A DNA stretch of 64,000 bases, from positions 9,000,001 through 9,064,000 of the forward strand of contig NC_059406.1 in the NCBI RefSeq assembly GCF_905220565.1. Reading direction: 5' to 3'. The notes beneath the pieces are model-generated. The model saw only the letters and a program-made list of their open reading frames with translations. It ran no database searches and was not told the origin of the DNA. Both the position numbers and the translations under genes were made by a program. Below, piece by piece: positions 34,601-42,500 of the stretch (position 1 is its first letter; each line of letters opens with the position of its first letter). Source of the stretch: Melitaea cinxia. Its lineage: Eukaryota; Arthropoda; Insecta; Lepidoptera; Nymphalidae.

Positions 34601-34636
34601 TGTTACTATTGCTACAGAAGTGGTGCATGGTTTCAA
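28622..34636 (-). CDS. LINE ORF2 with endonuclease remnant, RT, RNase H and SF1 RNA-virus-type helicase
   Basis: A 2004-codon frame with no ATG start because the element is truncated. Domains by residue: AP-endonuclease remnant (GDVNAW at 88, SDHN at 167; the N-terminal catalytic part is missing); R1-type reverse transcriptase about 405-720 (SYRPIGLLSILGKTVEKMM, SLDIEGAFDN, FADD at 642); RNase H about 890-1015 (FTDGS, SEMYAL, SDSRSS, NERADELA); a Cys/His cluster (C1108-C1125). About 500 residues without an assigned domain follow, then a superfamily-1 helicase about 1690-1960. It has Walker A GVPGCGKT (1706), VDEA (1776), GDINQLP (1803), HEAQGQT (1912) and VAVTRHT (1943). These motifs match alphavirus/tobamovirus-like replicase helicases, with every motif present. 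The helicase might unwind RNA or RNA-DNA hybrids, or interfere with RNA silencing. Both are inference. Confidence 0.93.
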   Translation of the reverse strand: MKPCTTSVAIVTNKKVRVCIVFGDNVEVIYDPQIVTENVAAVFVKAGRLELGILSVYFEPRDQDIEPYLKQVRTATAKFPTHHHIVAGDVNAWSHWWGSSSEDQRGAQLHGFITEMDLHIHNNGDVPTFETYRGDRLYSSCVDLTLTSQSLLARLETWQVERNLITSDHNAITFRLRTEGPLKPLVPISTRRYNTKKARWTDFTATLTSSLAEESVTLSAVHKVSNKDELEGMIAKYVTIIHRTCERTIPRIKPWKGDPRPPWWSSELDSLKREQLRAKRRIRNAAPCRRPGVIEEYVRAKEKYKKAADEAATRSWKEFCTAQDRESVWDGIYRVIRKTSRRHEDVLLRNESGETLSPEQSAKLLAKTFYPDDSVDTETIYHKQIREAVESKTPAELEDLSDDDPPFTAAELEQVLLSQNPKKAPGPDGLTSDICAAAINCDRELFLALANKCLLLSYFPKQWKVAHVCILRKPAKEDYTHPKSYRPIGLLSILGKTVEKMMVGRLQWRLFPTLHRSQYGFMPQRGTEDALYDLVKHIRQEMDSKKIVLLVSLDIEGAFDNAWWPALKKQLVDKHCPRNLFTMVASYLQDRKVIVNYARATSEKETTKGCVQGSIGGPTFWNLILDSLLRKISDMGVYCQAFADDVVLVFSSQKSGNLQTSAETALAAVQEWGIHNKLSFAAHKTNAMVLTKKLKYDTPIIHMSGTRLRLVDQIKLLGLILDSKLTFNAHVSAVCKKAADIYKQLARAARVTWGLNGEIVRTIYVAVIEPIVLYAASVWSSAAEKLTIRKQLNSLQRGFALKMCRAYRTVSLTSALVLTGLLPLDLRVREAASLFETKKGYSTDLLPPGRELERRVGPMQNPHPSLLMPTEYERLESLNPEVLEEHSIVGPLIFTDGSKIEGKVGAALTCWDQDREVRYSTFRLEPHNTVFQSEMYALFRAVEMAKTSKSRSINILSDSRSSLDLMRSPSVTHPLAVEMKSQIRQLREENKTVRFFWLRAHVGTPGNERADELAKRAALTKKTAPDYDRVPLSYVKRQIREASARVWQDRYNSSETGSVTKIFLPDVKTARRLVRKSAPTSVDTQILTGHGGFAAYLHRFHITDSPSCVCDPNCEETVLHIILSCPRFSKERLDLELKLQIKLDQPSLHTILESETSRTSFLTFARKAVNTAAKRNNTLSPPPALTPTQNANTVVLTTHTQTHNTQTQIEQNRVQQVTQQDNITAPRMSPGRTLLGQITRTMSSSLQNLFRNRANQNAPPQPTQSRMTQSSPSEVNGSGEVGIRTRCVALFMDSETERMGISFCRSEERNQLAISPGLALLINGSTQKTSIKRTKITALAQEQEGDPTYRLLRLKNKEIALFEWGETSAFAQSSLWLQRLGEIPGGIPGRISVDSMRVGYDRGNVSDRYGCLMASKNSEVIVYEDRGEDLGYLRPKSKTPSSPALPTVSEPAPSGSERLQQKIENQKVEQRKARAAPESKPSSMSLATFIQATISPKQGKLPHHPSPKKAGQGERLSGTLSGFTKDDSPRHPEASLAARTRADMGQVEPPRLRPASTPFQHAENALIEFLAIIKANREVSLATCKKIMQAYQYDHQRLLEVELEEAEAAIYNSKTRQILKGKMSGRYMAAYNTTAGFVSAVESEGSDEESQTFDTPEGDPVVVVARCTKVMLGDRMLRMAKTISGDREAGLPSVTWGLPSLEWINGVPGCGKTTRIVRDFDEDTEVVITTTVEAAKDLKEKLAHRYGNKAKQKVRTMASVLVNGFREGSKIKRLTVDEALMNHFGAIVMAARLSGAEKVVLIGDINQLPYIDRDNLFEMRYRRPNLLTTISCELSCTHRNPKDVAFAISEVYKTVYSSSTKIRSLRVESLTGARIPVGRDRTLYLVFTQEEKRLLTDQGYGSGEGSRVLTIHEAQGQTYEDVVVLQTKTRRLKIHDSVSHAVVAVTRHTNTCVYYTDDRDDAIGRFVTKAAETSEKDILEHSLRMAIHHRDAAVIEGVLEMLKL

Positions 34637-34645
34637 TTTGGCTAA

Positions 34646-35441
34646 TAGTTCTTTTCTTCAATACAATACCATAGTGATTTTTCACTGACTTCGTGATGGA
34701 TAAAACTTTAAACCAGAGCTCGATGTTTCAATGGAAGCAAGTTTATAGCTGTAAGTGTATGTAACATACAAATATAGCATACAAATATGGCAACTGACAT
34801 GTTAAATAGCTCTATCGAACTATTTGTGGAAACTAAAAGCTAATAACCAGAAATTATAATAATCTCACTAAACACACTTAAAACTTGTTATGCCAACTCG
34901 GCTATCTTTAATTTAGTTGATTGAATATCGACATTTTTGCATGACTCGCAAGATCAGAACAAAAAATATAAATATTATAGCCACTTAATCATAGTTGAGT
35001 TTTTTTTTTTTTTGATAACTTTACTTATCTTTAATTAATTTAAATTTACACTGTTCTAACAGAATAGAAAAAAATATTACCCATAATGTGATTTATAGGT
35101 AGAAAAAATTTACCAATACAATATTTTATTAAATTAATTATTTGTTATTGTACAAAATTTACTTAATGAGCATTTTGAATATTTTTTATAAAATATGTTT
35201 TAATCTCATTTCCAATAATTACATACAAAAGTATAATGCAATTAAATAACAAATTGAAATTAAATTTGCAATCTACGCTAAACTAACTACATTGATAATT
35301 GTGAAATACGAGTAGTTTTACTATTTCAAAGATAAACACATTGGATGGCAAGTTTATCAAATAGACATAACATGATATGTATCGCTGACATACATAAATC
35401 ATAATAGTAACTATTGTTTTTATTGCCTATAAAACGACTTA
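34646..35441. other. no gene seen
   Basis: AT-rich flank of the LINE insertion. No frame, repeat or target-site duplication was recognised. Confidence 0.45.
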
Positions 35442-36411
35442 CGGCCGAACCCAATATTCAATCTAAAGATAGAGATAGGTAGTTATCATCGACTGCTAAT
35501 AACTAACTATCTATCCTTTGTAGTTGTCCCAATAATTCGCATAGGGGACTACTATCTCCAGTTAGCTGTAGATAGACCGGCTACCTGAGCTCTTCCTTAC
35601 ATTCCAGTATACGCAGCGTCACAGACGGCCTCAGTTATGTTACACAGATGTTTTGTAGTATTTAAATTTGTCATACAAATTTTATTCATATTAAAGTAAT
35701 CTTGTTTTATAAAAATATGGACAAATTAATTTTTACATAGACTTTTTAATTTATAATAAATGATATTATTTTAATATGGAATCCATGGTAAATCTAGTAA
35801 CGGAACGTTTTAACACGACACGAAAAGACGCTACGACGCCATTACGCTTTATTGAATCGTCGTTTCGTTTGTATTTTTTTTTTTTACAAATCAAAATTCA
35901 AATTATACAAATCATTGCAAATTATACAATCATTCACCAAATTTTTTGTTTTATTCACAAGATGAGTAAAGTAAGTATTATTTCACAAGAAACTTATTAT
36001 TTTTATTCAATTAATTGTTGCAAAAGAGCAATATCACTTGAACTGCTACTTGAACTTGAGTCTGCCATTACTTTTCACTCGAAATTAATTTTATTTTAAA
36101 CAAAGAAAATACTTTTTCAATAAATAAATCTTAGTTATCCCCCGAAAACTATAGATCGGATATTGTTGTTACTAAAGATAACCAACGCTACTGACAGATA
36201 GAACTCTATTATTATTGGGACGTTTACACTGTCATTTTCATACGAACTGTTATCTCTGGTAAGCTATCCTCCCTCTCGTCGATAGACAGCTTTGAAGGAT
36301 AGGATTGCCTATCGTCGACAAGTTTATTGGGTCAGTAAAATGAATGATAGATAGATATTTCTGTCTCTAGTAGGACATAACCAGAGATAGATTGAATATT
36401 GGGTTCGGCCG
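35442..36411. mobile_element. DNA transposon derivative with TTA duplication, Harbinger-like
   Basis: A 970-bp unit with inverted ends CGGCCGAACCCAATATTCAA (about 24 bp, nearly perfect) flanked by TTA at 35439-35441 and 36412-36414. The subterminal parts are rich in AGATAG words on both sides. It encodes no transposase. One minus-strand relic (36068-36003) is an ATG frame of 21 codons that starts with a serine run and ends LQQLIE, possibly the cut-down N-terminus of the parental transposase. PIF/Harbinger is suggested by the TTA duplication only. Confidence 0.7.
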
Positions 36412-36414
36412 TTA

Positions 36415-37024
36415 GTGTATAATTATTCCTAATTAGGTACTTCGCTGTTTTAAGTAGTATTATATTTCATTACTTATTTATATATGTTATAAAAATATAA
36501 TATTACATTTTTAGTGCAAAATGTTTGCTTCCTGACTTATTTCTAATCGATAGAAAATGTAGTCGGACGATAGATACGGAGATGTTTAACTATCATCTGA
36601 TGAAAGACCAATAATATCCTTAATAATATAATTGTTGACCATTTTGGCTATAGTCAGAGACTCTCATAAAAAGTATATCATTCGAATAGAATAATTGTCG
36701 AATACACTTATCTATAAACAATAATTATATATACATTACTTGATATAAACTAATATTTATTCTGTAAATTCTTTTTATCGTCATATTTACATATTTGTAG
36801 CCTATTCCATTACCATATTGCAATAAAATACGGTATTGTGTCGCAAGTCGATGCCATATAGAATCACTAATAAGACTTTTTGACATTATTTTCTGTATTC
36901 CACATAATATATCATTGTTTATTGTTTCATAGCCTTCCTCTTGAAATGAGTAATCGAATTAACTATGTAAAACAAACGTGCAAATACCTAAGGTATATAT
37001 AACTAAGTAAGTACATAAATGGTA
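36415..37024. other. no gene seen
   Basis: AT-rich, unrecognised. Confidence 0.4.
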
Positions 37025-37990
37025 CACAAATGGGCCTTATTATGGACTGCAACCTTTCTTGGAACGCTCATGTTAATGAAATCAGCAAAAAAATACATTA
37101 CTCGATCCACTCTCTCAAGCGTCTCCAGTATTTTCTTCCTTTCAAAACCAAATATATGCTCGCGCCTTCTACTACCTATCCTTGACTATGCCGATGTATG
37201 CTATCTGGATGTGACAGAGGAGCTGCTTAGAAAATTGGAGCGACTTCAGAATCTCGCAGTACGTTTCATCTTTGGCCTACGAAAGTTTAATCGTATCTCT
37301 CACTTCCGTGCTCAGATCAAATGGCTCCCTATTCGCCTTCGCCGTGATATGCATATCCTATCTACTCTCTTTAACATCATACGTAACCCAAACTCTCCTT
37401 CTTATCTTCGATCCCGTTTTCACTTCCTACCCTCTCCTTATCGTTCCAGGCGCCCTGGCATTACACCAAAGCTGGATGTACCAAAGTGCAATACCAAATT
37501 CAAACTGAATTCATTTGCGGTACGCGCCTCCTTACTGTAGAAAAAAAACTCCCAGAAAGCATTCAAAAGAACCCTTCCCTTGTTTCCTTCAAACGTAAAT
37601 TAAAGGAGCATTTTATTTCTCAACTCAATTTACAATCATCTACTTAATGAATATGTAAGTATATAATTACCTATAATATTATATCATATATTTGTATTTA
37701 TGTGTGTACGTATGTATGTATGTAAGTAGTGTGTGTGTATATGTATATGTATGATATCTATATCTATGTATATCTATGTAAGTGTATGTATTTATACCTG
37801 TAAGTATGTAATATATTACAGTTCTTTAGCTATTACGTTATTAATTCTTGCACTGTGTTCCCCGCTATATGACACTCTCTCTCATGACCATTGGTTGACT
37901 GGAAGAGATCTCTTCTAGAGATAAGTCCACCTTTGCCATCAACTTTATGTATAATTTTTCTGTACATTAATTTTAGTGCAACAAAGTATA
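37025..37990 (+). pseudogene. CR1-like LINE, 5'-truncated and frameshifted
   Basis: Same family as the 0.7-3.6 kb element, on the other strand. It starts late in the reverse transcriptase (LSWNAHVNEISKKIHYSIHS), shifts frame near 37.16 kb, continues LLPILDYADVCYLDVTEE and WLPIRLRRDMHILSTLFNII, then shifts again near 37.54 kb. It ends ...LKEHFISQLNLQSST and a stop at 37647. The 3' UTR has a GT/TA-rich tract, then the GGAAGAGATCTCTTCTAGAG segment and a TA-rich end. It shows that the codon broken at 1449-1447 is normally tryptophan. Confidence 0.85.
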
Positions 37991-38269
37991 TATATATAAA
38001 TAAGAAAACGTTAAGGAAAATACAATTCAGTTAGCTATAAAGTGCCTCGTAAGAGATATCAGGCAGTTAGTCACTGACTGTGAAGTACATCGTAATAGAT
38101 ATAAAAACGAGTAATTATTGAAACGATCACGTTTTTGTTCAGTGTGACAACAGTTGACACACTTTAAAGATAACGGTTGATAACAAATTAGCGTGTTGAT
38201 AAAGTGACTTTGCGAGTAAGACCGCTTTTGTTCTGGATACGTATAAAATTTTACGGTGCTACGTATAAA

Positions 38270-38370
38270 TTGAGGACTACTTTTTGAGTAATCTTTGATA
38301 ACGCGGATTTACTTGACTGTTTTGCGTATAATTATTACGTTGTAATACTTGTCGATGTAATTGAAGTCGG
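38270..38370. repeat. AACCGACTTC-type repeat, one end
   Basis: Contains GACTACTTTTTGAGTAATCT and ends GATGTAATTGAAGTCGG, matching one terminus of the family at 55.6-56.1 kb. The other end is missing. Confidence 0.65.
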
Positions 38371-38470
38371 AATGCAGATTCTGCAGAGAAGAACCGAAAA
38401 GATACTCCGCAGTTACTCTTTTAAAAAATATATTATATGAACTGTATTTTTATGCAGGTAATAACTTGCA
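38371..38470 (+). repeat. retroposon tail-like fragment
   Basis: AATGCAGATTCTGCAGAGAA followed by CGCAGTTACTCTTTT. The first part recurs at 27.79 kb. It joins the preceding repeat without a gap. Confidence 0.4.
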
Positions 38471-38835
38471 TGAAAAACAGCGTCACACATCTTTATCTTT
38501 TATTTTTTATCATACATGTGAATACCATAACCCAAAAAAGAGATGTTTACTTTGCACAGTCGGAAACGTGGAGTTACAATTTTGTGTTTCCTTCTCGTGC
38601 AACTCAATTTTTATAAAAAATATTTAATGCACCGAAAAACAACACGTTAGACTACTATGAACTCAATATATTAACAACTTGACATTATATAGTAGAAGCC
38701 TTATAGCATTCTATTTTCAAAAGATTAATTCATTCCAACAATTCCCAACACGGCATGGTCGCAAAACGAATTGTTTTTCGAATATAGAAACAGGACTTAA
38801 GACAACCCCGACTAGAAAAAAGGTCAAGCTCAACC

Positions 38836-39625
38836 AGATCATGTATCTGGACCGGAGCAGGATAGAATGAGGCATGCCAGATCCGGCAAGCTCTATCAGG
38901 ACCAGGTCTGGTCCAAACAAGGATAGCCTGATGTAAAATATAATCAAGTATGTAAAGCATACTGGATCAGAACCCGGTCCGGTCCAGATCAGGATAGCCT
39001 GATGTAAAAAATATAATCAAGTATGGTAAGGCATACTGGATCAGGACCCGGTTCGGTCCAGATCAGGATAGCCTGAAAGAAATTACGCGAACTGAGCCTA
39101 AATCACGCTATTAATGTTTTTAAGCGCACTTAGTATATCTACGGTTATCAGCACAGTCTAGCAGGGAGTCCATTTCTACACAGTGGAGCAGTCGTAAGTA
39201 ATAGGAAATAATTAATTAATAGTTAATTATTAGAAGTTAATAAATAAAATTTAATTAATAATAATAATTAATTAATAACATAAAAATAAATAAAAATAAT
39301 TAATATTTAAAGTAAAAACATAAATAAAAAAATAATACATTGGAAAAAATAAACGGAAATAAATATCATAATAATTATGTTAAGTAACATATTTATAATA
39401 TCACTTCGCTTTATTTATTTATTTTTTTTTGTTAAACAATTTTTTCAAGAATATTCGTGTTTTTTAAAAGGACCGGACCGAACCGGCTGATGATGATGAG
39501 ACTTCCTGATCTGGACCCGATCAGGAAATCTTATCTCATCCTGATCGGGTCTAGACCAATCATCTGCGTTACATGCCTTATCTAGTCCTGATCAGGCATG
39601 CCTGGTCCGATCCTTCTAAAGAAGA
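38836..39625. repeat. palindrome-rich repeat block with a 71-72 bp tandem unit
   Basis: Units 38933-39003 and 39004-39075 repeat GTAAAATATAATCAAGTATG through CAGATCAGGATAGCCTGAT with few differences. A diverged partial unit precedes them. Words such as GGACCGGA, CCGGTCCGGTCC and GATCAGGA recur. After about 390 bp of very AT-rich sequence, inverted versions (CCTGATCAGG, CTGGTCCGATCC) appear at 39.47-39.62 kb. This may be one DNA transposon with repeat-rich inverted ends, but no target duplication was found. Confidence 0.55.
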
Positions 39626-39993
39626 CGAACAAATTTCTACTCGGGACCTCTCGAACAAAAGTATAGAAATGATGTACAGATAACAGTTGAACTAAATTCC
39701 GTACCACTGCCTAATTCGATAATATTCTAACAAATTAGTTAGTCGAATGTTTCGTTATGTAGTACGTACTACAAATTATATAATATTGTTTCGAATACCT
39801 TGTAGATATATCTTGTAATCATAGTATAGTTATATGTTACGTAATAAATTACTCCGCATGTGCGTACGCGGCTTTTAGTTTGACTGTATTAACAGCATGT
39901 TAATCGAATATCAAACTACTTAAATACGTAAAAAGATTTTGTAAATTAACCTATTAATTTTACCTTACCTTTGTTACTAATAATCTCCTTTTA

Positions 39994-40170
39994 CCTGGGG
40001 TTTGCTGGAAGAGATTGCCTAAAGCAATAAGACCGCCTTTGCATGCTGTCATTGTAACTAGTTTTTGTTTAATTTTATTTCTGTACTGCTGTTTTTTTTT
40101 TCCTTTTTTTACTAAGTAAAAGTGTTTAACTATATTTATGAAAGAAGTAATAAATGAAATAAATAATTTA
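39994..40170 (+). mobile_element. isolated LINE 3' tail
   Basis: TTTGCTGGAAGAGATTGCCT...AATAAGACCGCCTTTGCAT is the same style of 3' UTR as the CR1-like copies, followed by an AT-rich end. It is a very short, 5'-truncated insertion without coding sequence. Confidence 0.6.
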
Positions 40171-40682
40171 AAACGTTGTTTAAAAATTGTTGGTATTATA
40201 TGTATTAAAAAATTGTAACAAAAGTTTCCGTAACAGACAAGAGTAAAGTCAAGTCAAGATAGGTATAAAAAAATTAAAAATATGGCAGTACGAAGTTCGC
40301 AGAGTCAGCTAGTTAATATTAAATTACATGTATATGGAAACTATGAAAACCTACATCGAACGGGTTTGCACTCCCAATAAGGATCACTGTCGAAAACAAA
40401 AGCAATGGTCTCAAGTGGGACATAGTGAATAAAATAATGGCTTAAACCCACTCCGCTTGACCACCCATGCTGAACAAATACACACACTTACCACGACCAT
40501 TGTCCTTTACAGAATTCCCCTGTTACAAAATAATACTTTTAAATTTCATCAAAATTTAAAAACACTATACAATATGTACTTTAAAAAGGCGAAAAGAAAA
40601 ATATTGACTTATTCATTCATAATTTGTACGATTTTTTTTTTTGTGTTACCCACACATTAGGAAATTCTAAACATTTTTAATA

Positions 40683-40803
40683 TCATATCAAAAATCGACC
40701 GTTCCAGCGGGGATCGACCCTGCAATCACTGACTGACCGTGTCGGTGCTCTAGCCAATTAAGCTATGGAACGATGTATCCGCTAGATCGAAACTTTTGAT
40801 ATG
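40683..40803 (-). repeat. tRNA-like module with inverted flanks, copy 1
   Basis: Positions 40771-40701 fold as a 71-nt tRNA-like shape with a paired GTTCC/GGAAC acceptor, box A-like TAGCTTAATTGG, a CCGAC/GTCGG anticodon stem and box B-like GGTCGATCCCC. The loop has C where U33 is expected, and the acceptor is imperfect. The block lies between ATATCATATCAAAAATCGA and its inverse TCGAAACTTTTGATATGAT, so it is a transposon-like unit, not a tRNA gene. Confidence 0.6.
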
Positions 40804-40992
40804 ATGATTTTATATTCGGTCTAAGCGACCATGGCGCCGTCTATAGTGAGCTATTTACAGAAACCCGTAACTATTCAAAGTTTCATATTAGAATGAAAAT
40901 CTTTGGCAGGAGACGACACCATGCTATTTTTAATTTGTACGTTTTTTTTTGTGTTAGCCACACATTAGGAAATTCTAAAGATTTTTTAATAT

Positions 40993-41115
40993 CATATCAA
41001 AAATCGACCGTTCCAGCGGGGATTGAACCTGCATCTCCGACTGACCGTGTCGGTGCTCTAGCCAATTAAGCTATGGAATGATGTATCCGCTAGATCGAAA
41101 TTTTTGATATGATAG
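40993..41115 (-). repeat. tRNA-like module with inverted flanks, copy 2
   Basis: Second copy of the preceding unit (tRNA-like core 41079-41010, box B GGTTCAATCCCC) about 310 bp downstream in the same orientation. Shared flanking sequence (GCCACACATTAGGAAATTCT) shows that the repeated segment is larger than the module itself, a local duplication of about 300 bp. Confidence 0.6.
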
Positions 41116-41129
41116 TTTAGTAGATGAGT

Positions 41130-41385
41130 TAGTAACTGGAGCAGCCCGACTGGGGAAGTACCTCGGCATTAGAAAAGATCACAGCTAAATAACACTGCTT
41201 TCAAGCAGTGCTGTGTTCCTGTGGTGCGTAAAGTCACCTCACCTGTAAGGACTCCTGGGAGGGAATGTGGATAGGTTCGGCAACGCGTTTGCAATGCTTC
41301 TGGTATTGCAGGCGCCTATAAGCTTCAGTATTTGCTTACCATCACGTAAGACTATGCTTATTTACCAACCTAGTTGCATAAAAAA
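41130..41385 (+). repeat. 200-bp interspersed repeat, copy 2
   Basis: Contains GAGCAGCCCGACTGGGGAAG, CTGCTTTCAAGCAGTG and GCGCCTATAAGC, and ends ACCTAGTTGCATAAAAAAG. Same family as 12.74 and 50.76 kb. Confidence 0.65.
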
Positions 41386-41389
41386 GTAA

Positions 41390-42500
41390 TATTTAATGAA
41401 ACAACTTTTTTCGGATTTTATCGCGGTTTATTATTAACTTTTGATTCCCGACGTTTCGGATACTTTACAGCAACCATGGTCACGGGATGACTGAGGTGTC
41501 AGTCGTCCTAACGTTACAAAGTTATTCGAAACTACGCGACAAACATCAATATTTTATTTAGTCCTATCTACGCAGAATGTGCTAATTGAGTTTTTAATCT
41601 GTGGTAAATTATGCTTGGTTTTTGATTTAATTACATTAATACTAGGGTCCCAAGCAGGTGGTAATTGCCAGCCATCTTCTCTATTGAAATTTGGATGTTT
41701 TTTAATTTCAATAGCCTCACGGATCATCCTTGGTTGGAATCGGTGTTCTTTTGCGAGGATCTGTGGTTTATCGAATCTAATATAATGGCTAGCTGTGTCT
41801 AGACTGTGTTCACAGATTGCGGACTTAGTATAGCGACGATGTTTCAAGTCAGTAAAAGTAATATTGCGATAAAATAACATAGGCTTATGTTAGTTCGACT
41901 CTTGAAATTTCTATGTACCATTCTTTTTATTACTTTATATTGAAAAAGTAAAAAAAATAATATTATATTACATTTATCTACCTATCCGATATTACATAAA
42001 AATTCTTTCTTTTTTTATTTAAGCGGATGTACATACAAAGCGTTTCAGTTTACATACATATAACATCTCATATACTTAACTCGGTTAATGACTTTTAGTC
42101 GATGGCACGTTGGTGACGTATCACGCAGTATTTCATATCAAAAACATGTCGATGGGTAAATGGTAGCATCCTTTTGTATACCAACATCAAAGCTTCTATT
42201 CTCTCACTATAATGGGTACTAGGCTTTCAGACTAAATGGCGCTGACAGGTGCTTTTAAAAATATTTAGTTGTTTTTATAAACTAAATTTAATTTGATAAA
42301 ACTCATATTTGCAGACAGATAAAAATTATAAGAAACTCCGTTCACGGTAAATTTTGAAAATAATCAAAAAAATTGTTGTAGTCGATTTGAACTAATAAAC
42401 TTATTTAATGAAACAACTTTTTTCGGATTTTATCGCGATTTATTAACTTTTGATTCCCGATGTTTCGGATACTTTACAGCAACCATGGTCACGGGAGGAC
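41390..42500 (-). mobile_element. Penelope-like element fragment between direct repeats
   Basis: The minus-strand frame 41880-41554 reads KSAICEHSLDTASHYIRFDK, ILAKEHRFQPRMIREAIEI and NFNREDGWQLPPAWDP. This is the end of the GIY-YIG endonuclease domain of Penelope-like reverse transcriptases. No reverse transcriptase part remains. A segment of about 98 bp (AATGAAACAACTTTTTTCGG ... AACCATGGTCACGGGA) occurs at 41391-41486 and again, about 94% alike, at 42403-42500. Penelope elements often carry such repeated ends (pLTRs). No hammerhead core was found. Confidence 0.75.

Larger units (their letters stand above)
28521..34645 (-). mobile_element. R1-type LINE with C-terminal viral-type helicase, 5'-truncated
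   Basis: Minus-strand insertion of about 6.1 kb ending in a 50-nt A tail (28521-28570) after a 3' UTR of about 50 nt. The 5' end is cut within the endonuclease coding region near 34645. A TGA closes the frame just upstream and no ORF1 remains. The single remaining frame is completely open over 2004 codons and the tail is long and pure, so the insertion is young. I found no convincing target-site duplication. Confidence 0.9.

Noticed and set aside
28670..34645. Many plus-strand and second-frame ORFs of 60-120 codons inside the helicase LINE
   Set aside because: They lie antisense or out of frame to a single 2004-codon frame whose domains are all recognisable, and they show no domain of their own.
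28521..34645. Helicase-RT fusion as an assembly artefact or chimera
   Set aside because: The frame is continuous with a proper 3' UTR and poly(A), and a separate insertion at 54.8 kb ends with a homologous C-terminus.
40701..41079. Two functional tRNA genes on the minus strand
   Set aside because: The loop lacks U33, the acceptor has mismatches, and both cores lie within a repeated unit with inverted flanks. Repeat-derived is the better reading.
41391..41486. Hammerhead ribozyme in the Penelope-like direct repeat
   Set aside because: A CCGAAAC-type word is present, but the CTGATGA core was not found on either strand.
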